From Acidovorax carolinensis (GTDB taxonomy: Bacteria > Pseudomonadota > Gammaproteobacteria > Burkholderiales > Burkholderiaceae_C), in NCBI RefSeq assembly GCF_002157145.1, contig NZ_CP021361.1, positions 2,721,001-2,785,000 of the forward strand: 64,000 bases of DNA, written 5' to 3'. Below the pieces are notes generated by a model. The model worked only from the letters and a program-made list of their open reading frames with translations, was not told the origin of the DNA and made no database searches. The position numbers and the translations under genes were made by a program. Below, one piece after another: positions 53,753-63,976 of the stretch; the first letter of the stretch is position 1; each line of letters starts with the position of its first letter.

Positions 53753-56491
53753 TCACTTGCGCAGCAGGGTTTTCAGCACGTTCTGCAGACGACGCGCGCT
53801 GGCCGCGTCACTGGCGCTGGCCAGCACACGCGCCGTGTCCTGCCCCCAGGTCTGGGCGGGTGCAGGATCGTTGCGGCGCGTGAGCAGCTGCAATTGCAGC
53901 ATGCGCCGAGCGGCGATATGTTCTGCGGGGGTTGGCACCTCGGCGGCCATTTCCAGCCGTAGCAAGGCTTCGGCAGCATCGCCTGCAGCGGGGGCGGACA
54001 GCGCCTGCGACCAGGCACCACGCACGGCGGCCGTCACCCTGCCACCCAGCTCCTGCGTACCCGGCAGCAGCGCCGCATCACGCTTTTCCCACGCTGTCAG
54101 CAACTGGGTGAGCGCTTCGCCATGGGCCTGCGCAGCCAGCTTCTTGAGTGCGAGCTGTGCGTGTTCCATGGCATCGCGCTGGGCACGGAAAGCCGTATCC
54201 CCCAGGCGCGGGCCCCGGTCTTCGTAAGCGGGACGATCACCGAAGCGGCCGCCACGATCATTGCGATCGCCAAAATGGCTGTCTGCGCGCGGGCCCCGGC
54301 TGGCATCGCGATCACCCCGGCCATCGCGGCGCTCGCCCGGCCGCCCGCCACGACCTGGCGCTGCGGGCGCATCTTTCTTCATGCCGGGGCGGTCATCGCC
54401 GCGCACCGCCACCACAGGGCGCGCGGGCGGCTTGGGCGCGACCGGTACAGGCGCAGGCGCTTCTTCTGCCCCGCCGATTGCGGCTTCTGATGCTACATTT
54501 TCTGTAGCTTCTTGCGCCGACGAAACGGGCGCTTCAAGCTGATTTTGTGTTGCATCTTTCTGCGCCGAGGCAACAGCCTGCGCCGCCTGGGCCTGCCCGT
54601 GCAGCGCGGCCTCCAGCGCCTGCATGGCGCTGCGGATCTGCTGCGCGTCGCCCGTGGCATTGGCTGCTTCCAGCGCCTTGGAGGCTTCCAGCACCACCCG
54701 GTCGCGGGCGCTCAGTTCGGTCACGGCCCTATCGCGGTCGGCCGACTTGCGGTTGAAGGCCTCGTCAATCGGCTTGCGGAAGGCATCCCACAGTTTTTGC
54801 TCATGCTTGCGATCGAGCGGCACAGCCTGCGCCTCGGCCTGCCAGCGTTGCTGCAAGGCCTTCACGGCATCGATGCGCAGCGTGGGTGCAGCGCCCAGCG
54901 CCACGGCCTCGTCAATCATGGCGTGGCGACGGGCCAGGCTCTCTTTCTGTGCGCTCTCTAGTGGCGCAGCGGCAGCGGCAATGGCCTGTTTCCACAGTGG
55001 CTGCAGTTCGGCAAAGATCTTTTCGCCCACATGGCCGCCCTCACGCCAACGGTCGCCAAACTGGTGCAATGCACGGTTGATGGCCTTCCAGTCGCCCGAG
55101 GCGGCATGCTCCTGTGCCCACGCCTTGACCTCTTCGATCAGTGCCACACGCTGGGCCTTGTGCTCGGCAGCTTCGGTACGGATTTTGTCGAGCCAGGCTT
55201 CGACCACCTTGTGCGCGGCGTTGCACGCCTCATCAAACTTTTTCCACAACGCATGGTTGGGCGCACCGCCCTGATCCGACTGCTTCCACTGCTCGCGCAA
55301 CTGGCGCAGAGATTCCTGCATCTTGCGGCCACCCAGGGCCTGGCCATCGGGACGATGGAGCAGCCCCTCGGCCTTGGCGACCAGGTCTTCGCGCACCTGG
55401 TCTGCACTCCAACGCTGCCAGCCTTCGAGCTCGCCAGCAGCCACCAGCGCGGCGTGCACCTGGTGCTCCAGAGGAGTATCGATGTGCTTGCCATGCACCT
55501 TCAGCACCGCACGCAGCGCAGCAGCAGCACCTGCGCTGGCCTTGCCGTGACCTTCGGCGGTTTCCTTTTCCAGCGTCGCCAAGGCATCGCGCACGATCTG
55601 CGCGGCTTTTTCAACGACCTCCGGAGCGACTTTAGGTTTGACTGCGCGGGCGGGCTTGGCAGCGGCGGCGGCTGCCTCGGTCGGCAACCCCCGCGCGGCA
55701 CGCAACTCATCGGCCCAGACGGGCACTGGAGGCAGCGGCGCTGCGGCGTCTTCGGCAGCGGCAGCGGCTTGCGCCACGGCGGGCTGGAAGGCGTCCCACA
55801 CCACCAGCAGCTGCGTGCGCGATGCCTCCAGCAGTGGCGGAAAGCGTGCCTCGACGCTAGCCCAGCTGGCGTCGCCCGTCAGCTCCTGAGCCTGCTCCTG
55901 CCAGCGGGCGACGTCGGCACGCAGCAATTCGCGCGCAGCATGGGCATCCTTCCAGGGCTTGGTGGAAAGCACCTCAATACGCTGGGCCAGCAGCACGGCG
56001 GCTTCCCGCTGCACCTGAACACGGTGCTGCAGGTCTTCGATCACCTTCACCCGGTCGGCCACCTGCACCTTGAGCAGCGACAGGGGTTCGCGCGACAGGG
56101 GTGCACCTGCCTTGGCCGCATCACGCTGCCATGCCAGGGCATCGGCAATGTTGAGCTTGGGTGCCGCCAGCAATGCCTGGGCCTTTTCGGCCCATTCGGC
56201 CGCAATGGCCTCCTGGCCCTTGGCACGGCGGATTTCATCCAGCCGTTCACGCACCGCGCGTGCGGCGCCCTTGTCACGCCCGCTCAGCTCCTTGAATACC
56301 TCCTGCAGTTGCTCGGGCGCCGGCTGGGACGCGAGCCAGTCACGAATTCTGGAAGCCCGCTCACTCGATGTGGCGGCCGAAAAAGCGCCACCAGTCAGCG
56401 CGTCCAGCGGATGCGACTCTTGGGTTTTGGCCGGGGCCGGATTCACTTCAGGTGCGTCGGACATTTTGCTGCGAGAAAAAAAAGGAAACAT
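53753..56491 (-). CDS. DUF349 domain protein, large
   Basis: The 912-aa protein is helical and charged, from MFPFFSRSKMSDAPEVN at 56491; a longer ATG at 56629 is less likely. Several DUF349-type repeats are visible between ~330 and 690, with the recurrent W-x-x-F motif (WKKFDEACNAAHK, WKQAIAA, LWDAFRKPIDEAFNRKSADRD). A Pro/Ala/Arg/Gly-rich low-complexity linker follows (~730-800; many RGD/DRGGR repeats), then a C-terminal helical domain. Function is unknown; no signal peptide or enzyme motif. One palindromic repeat copy is embedded near residue ~660. MSDAPEV at 56464 is an alternative start. Confidence 0.8.
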   Translation of the reverse strand: MFPFFSRSKMSDAPEVNPAPAKTQESHPLDALTGGAFSAATSSERASRIRDWLASQPAPEQLQEVFKELSGRDKGAARAVRERLDEIRRAKGQEAIAAEWAEKAQALLAAPKLNIADALAWQRDAAKAGAPLSREPLSLLKVQVADRVKVIEDLQHRVQVQREAAVLLAQRIEVLSTKPWKDAHAARELLRADVARWQEQAQELTGDASWASVEARFPPLLEASRTQLLVVWDAFQPAVAQAAAAAEDAAAPLPPVPVWADELRAARGLPTEAAAAAAKPARAVKPKVAPEVVEKAAQIVRDALATLEKETAEGHGKASAGAAAALRAVLKVHGKHIDTPLEHQVHAALVAAGELEGWQRWSADQVREDLVAKAEGLLHRPDGQALGGRKMQESLRQLREQWKQSDQGGAPNHALWKKFDEACNAAHKVVEAWLDKIRTEAAEHKAQRVALIEEVKAWAQEHAASGDWKAINRALHQFGDRWREGGHVGEKIFAELQPLWKQAIAAAAAPLESAQKESLARRHAMIDEAVALGAAPTLRIDAVKALQQRWQAEAQAVPLDRKHEQKLWDAFRKPIDEAFNRKSADRDRAVTELSARDRVVLEASKALEAANATGDAQQIRSAMQALEAALHGQAQAAQAVASAQKDATQNQLEAPVSSAQEATENVASEAAIGGAEEAPAPVPVAPKPPARPVVAVRGDDRPGMKKDAPAAPGRGGRPGERRDGRGDRDASRGPRADSHFGDRNDRGGRFGDRPAYEDRGPRLGDTAFRAQRDAMEHAQLALKKLAAQAHGEALTQLLTAWEKRDAALLPGTQELGGRVTAAVRGAWSQALSAPAAGDAAEALLRLEMAAEVPTPAEHIAARRMLQLQLLTRRNDPAPAQTWGQDTARVLASASDAASARRLQNVLKTLLRK
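54494..54550 (+). repeat. Palindromic repeat copy inside the DUF349 gene
   Basis: TGTAGCTTCTTGCGCC - loop - GGGCGCTTCAAGCTGATTTTG follows the shared arm-loop-arm pattern. It lies in codons for the low-complexity linker of the DUF349 protein (opposite strand). Confidence 0.55.
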
Positions 56492-57237
56492 GGATCCAAT
56501 GGATAACGAGGACCGCGCAAGCTGCTTTGGGAAGCTGGCTGCTGCGGCGACAGGCAATGCGCGCCTGCGGACGAAACTGCTATTTTCACCGGGTTCCAGC
56601 AAAAGACCACGCCGCGGTCTTGGCCACACATCAGGAAATGATCTGGCGCAAACCGGTCAGGCCGGCTGACGCTGGCAGGTCGATTGATGGGCTCCGCCCC
56701 TGGCGCAACGAAGCACGCCATGGAGAATCACCCCCATTATCTATATATATCTGCAACAGTCGAAGGGACCCAGGTCCCAAGTGAACCCTCAACTTCCGGG
56801 GCCGCGTACTGCACCAACAAGAAAGCCCGGTAAACAGGCCTCATGGTCTGCCTACCGGGCTTGACGGCTGACGCAACGGTCTTTGCCATCGTTTCGCAAC
56901 CTGGAGAAGAAGATCCACGTTGCGAGGAGACAAGGGATTGCCTCCAAGGTTTGCCATAAAAGCTGCATCTGCTGCATCGGGGCACTGCATGCCTTCGGTG
57001 GGAGACTTTGCTTGGTCTGGCGATGCCTGCAACAGGCAGGCGATACAACCTTACCAAATACGCGGCGCCGGCTCAAGCCGCATCTTTAATGGGACAGGCA
57101 ACCACGATTGAATTTGCCACACTGGCGTCACACAACGACCTGCTGGCGCTCCGCGGTTTTTCCTAAAACGCGTAATTTACTGAGGTTTTTTACAGCTTTT
57201 TCATAACAATTAAATATATCAAGTTAATTTGTTAGTA
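56492..57237. other. Gene-poor interval upstream of the transglycosylase leader
   Basis: About 750 bases with no convincing gene: open frames of 60-106 codons here have no domain and poor starts. It holds the DUF349 upstream region (A-rich near 56475-56490), an AT-rich spot at 56737-56752 and a perfect 10-bp inverted repeat AAGCCCGGTA / TACCGGGCTT around a 20-base loop (56823-56862). From about 57160 it turns AT-rich ahead of the next promoter. A small RNA is possible but unproven. Confidence 0.4.
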
Positions 57238-57267
57238 TTGACTTGGCATTAAGTGAACTTCTAGAAT
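57238..57267 (+). promoter_or_regulatory. Sigma-70 promoter of the lytic transglycosylase gene
   Basis: TTGACT (57238-57243), 18-bp spacer, TAGAAT (57262-57267), within a locally AT-rich stretch. It predicts a transcript start near 57274, about 175 nt before the ATG. Confidence 0.65.
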
Positions 57268-57273
57268 CCGCCA

Positions 57274-57450
57274 GCCCCCAAACAGGCTAGTAAAAACCCC
57301 ACCCGCTGCCGAACCCGGCTAAGTCAATTCCTCGCTCCGAGTTATGAACGGAGCACGAAATTGATGGCGTACCAATCCAGGTGCCCCCTGAGTCGATGCT
57401 GTCGTTAACGACGTCATCGAAAGCAGGATTCGCCTCAGAAAGGAAGAGCT
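57274..57450 (+). promoter_or_regulatory. Long structured 5' leader, possible riboregulator of unknown class
   Basis: The leader has a long interrupted hairpin in which TCAATT and CTCCG pair with CGGAG and AATTGA around a 9-base loop (57323-57364). A perfect 12-bp palindrome GTCGTTAACGAC follows (57401-57412), and AGGAAGAG is the ribosome-binding site. I do not recognise a known riboswitch consensus in it. Structure is read by eye only. Confidence 0.45.
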
Positions 57451-58284
57451 ATGACAGCGTCAGGAAAAATTGTCTCCGGCGTACGAACTTTCGTTGCCGA
57501 CGTGACCGAAGGTTTCCTTGAAATCACCCACAACAGTTTTGCCCTCATCGGGCTTGCCGTTGCCTTTGTCGTTTTGACCCTTACCGCCCGCCCGGACCTG
57601 CGTCATGCGGGCGAGGAGCAGCTGAGGGACTGGCTGCAGTCCCGCCAGGTCGCCCTGCTGGACATGCCCGTTGAGCTCGATGCCAGCGAGCGCGCCACCG
57701 CGACCAACCCCAAGGACCTGCCCAAAGAGCAGGCCGCGGTGGCCTACTGGCTCAGCAAAAAATACCGCGTGGCTCCAGAGCCCCTGAGCGCGCTGGTCGC
57801 CGAAGCCTATGAAACCGGCGCCCGCACCAAGATCGATCCCACACTGATCCTGGCCATCATGGCCATCGAATCGAGCTTCAATCCGTTTGCCCAAAGCGCG
57901 GTGGGGGCCCAGGGTCTGATGCAGGTCATGACGCGGGTTCACACCGAGAAGTACGAAAACTTTGGCGGCCATTTCGCGGCATTCGATCCGGTCACCAACC
58001 TGCGCGTCGGCGTGAAGGTGCTGCAGGAATGCATCGCGCGGGCCGGATCGGTCGAAGGCGGGCTGCGCTACTACGTGGGTGCGGCGAATCTTCCCGATGA
58101 TGGCGGATACGCTGCCAAGGTGCTGGCCGAGCATTTCCGGCTGCGTCAGGTCGCGGGTGGACGCTCAGCCCCCATGAACCCGCCCGCAACCCTGTCGACC
58201 CAGGCCCCGGCCCGCGCTGTCCCCGTCACCGCACCCGCCACCGCCCCTGACGAGGCTGCTGGCGACAAGATCGCCCTGCTCTAA
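57451..58284 (+). CDS. Membrane-anchored lytic transglycosylase (SLT domain)
   Basis: Peptidoglycan-cleaving enzyme of 277 aa. One N-terminal membrane helix (LIGLAVAFVVLTLTA, ~32-46) anchors it. The SLT fold has the catalytic Glu in ILAIMAIESSFNPFAQSAVGAQGLMQVM (~131-158, cited in part): ESSFNPFAQS is motif I and GAQGLMQVM motif II. YYVGAANLPDDGGYAAKVL replaces the usual A-Y-N-x-G motif III. The tail from ~230 is Pro/Ala-rich. It lies upstream of glyA but glyA has its own leader. Confidence 0.87.
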   Translation: MTASGKIVSGVRTFVADVTEGFLEITHNSFALIGLAVAFVVLTLTARPDLRHAGEEQLRDWLQSRQVALLDMPVELDASERATATNPKDLPKEQAAVAYWLSKKYRVAPEPLSALVAEAYETGARTKIDPTLILAIMAIESSFNPFAQSAVGAQGLMQVMTRVHTEKYENFGGHFAAFDPVTNLRVGVKVLQECIARAGSVEGGLRYYVGAANLPDDGGYAAKVLAEHFRLRQVAGGRSAPMNPPATLSTQAPARAVPVTAPATAPDEAAGDKIALL

Positions 58285-58332
58285 GACCCCTGACAACCGG
58301 CAACCAGATGAGGCGATGGAGCGCCGGTCAGC

Positions 58333-58338
58333 TACACT
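58333..58338 (+). promoter_or_regulatory. -10 element of glyA
   Basis: TACACT about 8 bp before the start of the riboswitch. No good -35 at the right distance was seen. Confidence 0.4.
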
Positions 58339-58345
58339 AAGGGCG

Positions 58346-58490
58346 TACGCGACTGGCGATAGGCGCGGCTTCCAGCAGGGTGCCGCCGCTGACGTGGAAA
58401 CCGGCAAGGGCATGCCTCTTGTGAACCACTAGGGAGCGTGCCGTAGAGGTTCAAGACCTTTTGCGTTCCGCCGTTCGCCTGGGCAGCCCT
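58346..58490 (+). promoter_or_regulatory. ZTP (pfl) riboswitch upstream of glyA
   Basis: The conserved pfl landmarks appear in order: CGCGACTGGCG (58349-58359), GTGGAAACCGGC (58394-58405), GAACCACTAGGGAGCGTG (58423-58440) with CCGT after it, and CGCCTGGGCA (58476-58485). This RNA binds ZTP/ZMP and typically controls one-carbon and purine genes, including glyA. It ends about 35 nt before the ATG, so control of translation start or early termination is possible. Call is from remembered consensus. Confidence 0.85.
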
Positions 58491-58522
58491 TGTTTCAAGG
58501 GACACAAGTTCATAGGACTGCC

Positions 58523-59766
<1,244 letters not shown>

Positions 59767-59784
59767 TCCCGGCGCATCGCCCCC

Positions 59785-60234
59785 ATGAAGTGCCCCTTCT
59801 GCAGCCACCTTGAAACGCAGGTCGTAGAGACCCGGGTGTCGGAGGACGGGGTCTTCATCCGCCGCAGGCGCCAGTGCGGCGCCTGCGAAAAACGCTTCAC
59901 CACCTACGAGCGGCCGGAAGTGAATTTTCCGGCCATCGTCAAAAAGGATGGCCGCCGCATCGAGTACGAGCGCGGCAAGCTGCTCGCCTCGTTCAATCTG
60001 GCCCTGCGCAAGCGTCCGGTCAGCACTGTCCAGATCGACAGCGCCATCGAGCGCATCGAGGAAAAGCTGCTCAACCTGGGGCAGCGCGAAGTGCTTTCCA
60101 GCCGCATTGGTGAACTGGTCATGCGCGAGCTCAAAAAGCTCGACAAGGTGGCCTACATCCGTTTTGCCAGCGTGTACCGCAGCTTCGAAGACATCGACGA
60201 TTTCCGTGCGATGGTCGATGAGGTTCGCAAGTAA
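59785..60234 (+). CDS. nrdR: Transcriptional repressor NrdR
   Basis: Represses ribonucleotide reductase genes in response to (d)ATP. At 149 aa it has the N-terminal zinc ribbon (CPFC at 3-6 and CGAC at 31-34) and an ATP-cone domain ([23 protein letters not shown] onward, cited in part; ends [15 protein letters not shown]). Standard length and order after glyA. Confidence 0.97.
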   Translation: MKCPFCSHLETQVVETRVSEDGVFIRRRRQCGACEKRFTTYERPEVNFPAIVKKDGRRIEYERGKLLASFNLALRKRPVSTVQIDSAIERIEEKLLNLGQREVLSSRIGELVMRELKKLDKVAYIRFASVYRSFEDIDDFRAMVDEVRK

Positions 60235-60253
60235 AACGCGTCAAATTAAGGGC

Positions 60254-60306
60254 ATTTCTGGCCCGCAGCGCCTATGCATAAAGCGCCATAAGCTATTAAT
60301 TGAATA
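60254..60306 (-). repeat. Palindromic repeat copy between nrdR and the 5'-nucleotidase gene (1)
   Basis: On the minus strand ATTAATAGCTTATGGCGCTT - loop - GGCGCTGCGGGCCAGAAAT follows the shared pattern, including TTAATAGCT and the GGCC-AAA end. Confidence 0.65.
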
Positions 60307-60384
60307 GCAAATTCTGACCAGACACCATCGCCAACAGGCCACACGGTGCCGAGGCAGCGGTTCTACGCCCGCAACGGTTCACTA

Positions 60385-60436
60385 TCAAAAAAAGAGCTAC
60401 CAGCGCTTGATGCACAAGCGCCTGCGGCACTTTTGA
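60385..60436 (+). repeat. Palindromic repeat copy between nrdR and the 5'-nucleotidase gene (2)
   Basis: AAAAAAAGAGCTACCAGCGCTT - GATGCAC - AAGCGCCTGCGGCACTTTTG. Opposite orientation to the copy 80 bp before, so this convergent interval holds an inverted pair. Confidence 0.65.
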
Positions 60437-60439
60437 TTG

Positions 60440-62229
60440 TTATTGGCTTGATCCCGTGCCCTCGGCACTGCGGATGATACGGTTCGTCGCCGGGGGCGCC
60501 ACCGGGCTGTGGGTGCGGAAATACGCCTCCAGCGCGTCCAGGTCCTGGCCGCCGCCCAGCATGTCGGGCGCCTGCGCGAACACCGTAAAATTGTCGCCAC
60601 CGCCGGCCAGATAGTTGCTCATGGCGACGCGAACGCGGGTTTCGTCGCTCACTGGCTGGCCGTGCAACACCATATGGCTGATGCGCGCACCGGCCGGTCG
60701 CGACAGATCGTAGGAATAGCCAAACCCCGCCGACACCGACAGCACGCGCGGCCGCTCTGGCGTATTGGTGCCACTGTGAAACTGCTGCTCCAGCGCCGCG
60801 CGCAACTGGGCCCCGGTAAGGCTCTTGACCACCAGGTGGTTGCCAAAAGGCTGCACGGCAAACAGCTGCCCATAGCGCACCAGCCCGCGCTCGTCGGGCA
60901 CCAGATCGGTACGCACGCCGCCGGGGTTCATGACGGACATCTGCGCCCCGCCCTGCCCGGGCAGGCGCGTCGCATGCAGCTGGGCATCGGCAATCAGGTT
61001 GCCCAGCGGTGTTTCGAGCGACGGGGCGGGCTGCCGCACGATGGCGGCGATGGCCTGCCCCACGGGCCGCTGGGCCAGCGGCACGGCCGCTGCGCGGTAG
61101 GTGGACACGATGTGCTGCACGCCGGGGTCGGCGGCATACACGGGCACGACCGCATTTGTGTCCACCCGGCCCTGCGGGCCTGTGAACCCTTCGCCCTGCA
61201 CGATGACCTGGCGCGCCGCCTTGCGCAGCACGCGGCGTGTGCGGGTGTCCACGCGCAGGGCAATGTCGGTGACCAGCGTGCCATACAAGCCTGCGCTGGT
61301 CAGCAGAAATGGGCGCTGCGGGTTCACGCTGGCGTAGTCGCACACATAGGCCCGATGCGTGTGGCCCGACACCACTACGTCGATCGCCGGGTCCAGCCGC
61401 TCAAGGATGGGCACGATGTCGCCGCTCAGTCCCGCGCAGCTGGTTTCGGTGATGCCGGCCGTGGTGCCTCCGCCCTCGTGGATCACCACCACAATCACAT
61501 CGGCACCCTGGGCCCGCAGTTGCGGCACGAGCGCATTGGCGGTGGCGGCCTCGTCCTCGAACCGCAGGCCGGCCACGCCGGCGGGCGACACCATGGTGGG
61601 GGTGGCCTTGAGCGTGAGACCGATGAACCCCACGGTAACCGTGGCGCCCCCTTCGTGAAACCGCTTGAGCCCCGTGGGTGGCAACAGCGTCTGGCCATCC
61701 TCGCGCACGGTGTTGGCGGCCAGAAAACCGAAGCGGGCCCCTTCAAACGGCCGGGATAGCTGGCAGGGCGTGCGCACGGTGAACTGCTCGCAGCCGCCAT
61801 GCTGCAGCCGCAACAGCTCGCGCCAGCCGCGGTCAAACTCGTGGTTGCCCACGGCGTTGAAGTCGATCTGCATGCGGTTGACAGCCTCGATGGTGGGCTC
61901 GTCCAGAAACAGGGCCGACACCAGCGGCGAAGCCCCCACCATGTCGCCCGCGGACACCACCGCGTGGTGCGGATTGCGAGCCTTGAGCGCCGCAATGGCG
62001 CTGGCCAGATAGGCCGCGCCACCCGCCGGCACGGCCACGGGCCCCGCAGGCCCGGCACGCTGACCGCCACGCGCGGCGGCTCCAGGTGGCCATGCAGGTC
62101 GTTGAAACCAATCAGCGTGATGTCGATGTGCTGCGGAGCCGGCGCCACGGCCGCACAACTGGCCAAGATAGCCAGCACGCCCATGGCAGCGGCGGTGCGT
62201 ACGCCCTGGAGCGATAACCACCGGGCCAT
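60440..62229 (-). CDS. UshA-like 5'-nucleotidase/metallophosphatase lipoprotein (one frameshift)
   Basis: Repaired length is about 596 aa. The N-terminus MARWLSLQGVRTAAAMG leads to a lipobox-like ILASC. The calcineurin-type domain shows FNDLHGHLEPP (metal motif), VSAGDMVGASP, FNAVGNHEFDRG and VVSGHTHRAYV. The 5'-nucleotidase C-terminal domain has NLIADAQLHAT and SNYLAGGGDNFTVF. One base is missing near 62049-62050 (SVPGPAGPVAV), in the 5' part. It would hydrolyse nucleotides in the periplasm to release phosphate or salvage nucleosides. No PHO box was seen upstream. Confidence 0.87.
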
Positions 62230-62255
62230 CGCGGGCAACCGGGCCACCTGAGTCC

Positions 62256-63353
62256 TTAAAGAAACGAAGCCCGGATGGGCGGCACGCTGGCCACCACATC
62301 GGCGCACTGGGCGCGGTGGCGCAGGGCGTGGTCCATCACCACCAGGGCCAGCAGCGCCTCGGCAATAGGCGCGGCGCGAATGCCCACACAGGGGTCGTGG
62401 CGGCCCTTGGTGACCACCTCGGCACTCTGGCCGTGGATGTCGATCGACTCGCGCGGGCTGATGATGGAACTGGTGGGCTTGATGGCAATGCTCACTTCCA
62501 GGTCTTGCCCGGTGCTGATGCCGCCCAGCACGCCGCCGGCGTTGTTGCTGCGAAAACCCTCTGGGCTCATTGAATCGCCATGCGTGGTGCCGCGCTGGGC
62601 CACGCTGGCAAAGCCGGCGCCAATCTCCACGCCCTTGACGGCATTGAGCCCCATCATGGCGTAGGCGATATCGGCATCGAGCTTGTCGAACAAGGGCTCG
62701 CCCAATCCCACCGGCACCCCCGTGGCCTGCACACGGATGCGGGCACCGCAGGAATCTCCCGCCTTGCGCAAGGCGTCCATGTAGTCCTCGTACTGCTGCA
62801 CGTCGGCCACGGGGACGAAGAAGGGGTTGTTGCTCACGTGGTCCCAGCTCTCGAACGGGATGGCCAGCTCACCGAGCTGCGTCATGCACGCTCGGAACCG
62901 CGCTCCGTATTGCTGGGCCAGCCACTTCTTGGCCACCGCACCGGCTGCCACCGTGGGCGCCGTCAGGCGGGCCGACGAGCGGCCACCGCCGCGCGGATCG
63001 CGGATGCCGTATTTGTGCCAGTAGGTGTAGTCGGCGTGGCCGGGCCGAAAGCTCTCGGCAATGTTGCTGTAGTCCTTGCTGCGCTGGTCGGTGTTGCGGA
63101 TCAGCAGGGCAATCGGCGTGCCGGTGGTCTTGCCCTCGTACACACCCGAGAGAATTTCGACCGCATCGGGCTCGCTCCTCTGCGTGACATGGCGGCTCGT
63201 GCCGGGGCGTCGCCGGTCCAGATCGGCCTGGATGTCGGCCTCGGCAAGCGGCATGCCGGGCGGGCAGCCGTCGATCACGCAGCCAATGGCCGGGCCGTGG
63301 GATTCACCAAAATTGGTGACTGCGAATAGGGTGCCGAAGGTGTTGCCGCTCAT
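62256..63353 (-). CDS. aroC: Chorismate synthase
   Basis: Last shikimate-pathway step, FMN-dependent. Standard length at 365 aa. Conserved motifs are [21 protein letters not shown] (13-33, cited in part), [13 protein letters not shown] (~124), [18 protein letters not shown] (~270) and [22 protein letters not shown] near 337. It starts [16 protein letters not shown] at 63353. Confidence 0.98.
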   Translation of the reverse strand: MSGNTFGTLFAVTNFGESHGPAIGCVIDGCPPGMPLAEADIQADLDRRRPGTSRHVTQRSEPDAVEILSGVYEGKTTGTPIALLIRNTDQRSKDYSNIAESFRPGHADYTYWHKYGIRDPRGGGRSSARLTAPTVAAGAVAKKWLAQQYGARFRACMTQLGELAIPFESWDHVSNNPFFVPVADVQQYEDYMDALRKAGDSCGARIRVQATGVPVGLGEPLFDKLDADIAYAMMGLNAVKGVEIGAGFASVAQRGTTHGDSMSPEGFRSNNAGGVLGGISTGQDLEVSIAIKPTSSIISPRESIDIHGQSAEVVTKGRHDPCVGIRAAPIAEALLALVVMDHALRHRAQCADVVASVPPIRASFL

Positions 63354-63431
63354 GGCGCCGGATTATCCCAGAGCCGCGCCGTGCCCGATCACAGTCCGGG
63401 TCACAGCGTGATGCGCACCCGGCCCAGCGCG

Positions 63432-63881
63432 TCAGGCCTTGGCTGCGTCCTCGGGCCAGTCGCGGATGTAGGCCTTGAGCATCTTGTTCTCGAAATTCTG
63501 GGCGTCCACCACCGCCTTGGCCACGTCGTAGAAGCTGATCACACCCATGAGCATCTTGCGGTCCATCACGGGCATATAGCGCGCGTGGCGATCGAGCATC
63601 ATGCGGCGCACCTCGTCCATGTCGGTTTCGAGCGTGCAGGTCAGGGGATGGTCGTCCATGGCCGAGCGGACCAGCATGGAGCCCACGCCGCCACCGTTGC
63701 GCACGGTCGCCTGGATCACTTCGCGGAATGTGAGCATGCCCACCAGGTCCCCCAGCTCCATCACCACCAGCGAGCCAATGTCTTTTTCAGCCATCACGCT
63801 CAAGGCAACGGCAATGGGCTCGTCCGGTGTCACGGTGTAGAGGGTGTTCCCTTTGACGCGAAGGATATCGCTGACTTTCAT
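63432..63881 (-). CDS. CBS-domain pair protein
   Basis: The 149-aa cytosolic protein contains two CBS domains (residues ~8-60 and ~72-128), which usually bind adenosyl ligands. The start MKVSDILRVKGNTLYTV is at 63881; an ATG 27 codons earlier adds unrelated sequence. Key lines are MAEKDIGSLVVMELGDLVGMLTFREV and HARYMPVMDRKMLMGVISFYDV (cited in part). Stand-alone CBS pairs have diverse roles; no partner gene is visible. Confidence 0.88.
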   Translation of the reverse strand: MKVSDILRVKGNTLYTVTPDEPIAVALSVMAEKDIGSLVVMELGDLVGMLTFREVIQATVRNGGGVGSMLVRSAMDDHPLTCTLETDMDEVRRMMLDRHARYMPVMDRKMLMGVISFYDVAKAVVDAQNFENKMLKAYIRDWPEDAAKA

Positions 63882-63976
63882 GGTGGTGTCTCCGAGGGCG
63901 CGCTGGGCGCAACAGGCTGGTTCGCGGCAAATATAGCCCACAATGCCCGGCTGCACAGACAACCCTGGAGACTTTG

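Noticed and set aside
55031..56506. A 491-codon open frame opposite the DUF349 gene
   Set aside because: Antisense shadow; the minus-strand protein has repeated DUF349 motifs.
56737..57057. A 106-codon minus-strand open frame in the gene-poor interval
   Set aside because: Cys/Arg/Ser-rich with no family resemblance and no clear start signal.
57274..57450. Known riboswitch class (ydaO, c-di-GMP, cobalamin, glycine, mini-ykkC) for the transglycosylase leader
   Set aside because: None of the consensus blocks of these classes is present in the right order; left as an unassigned structured leader.
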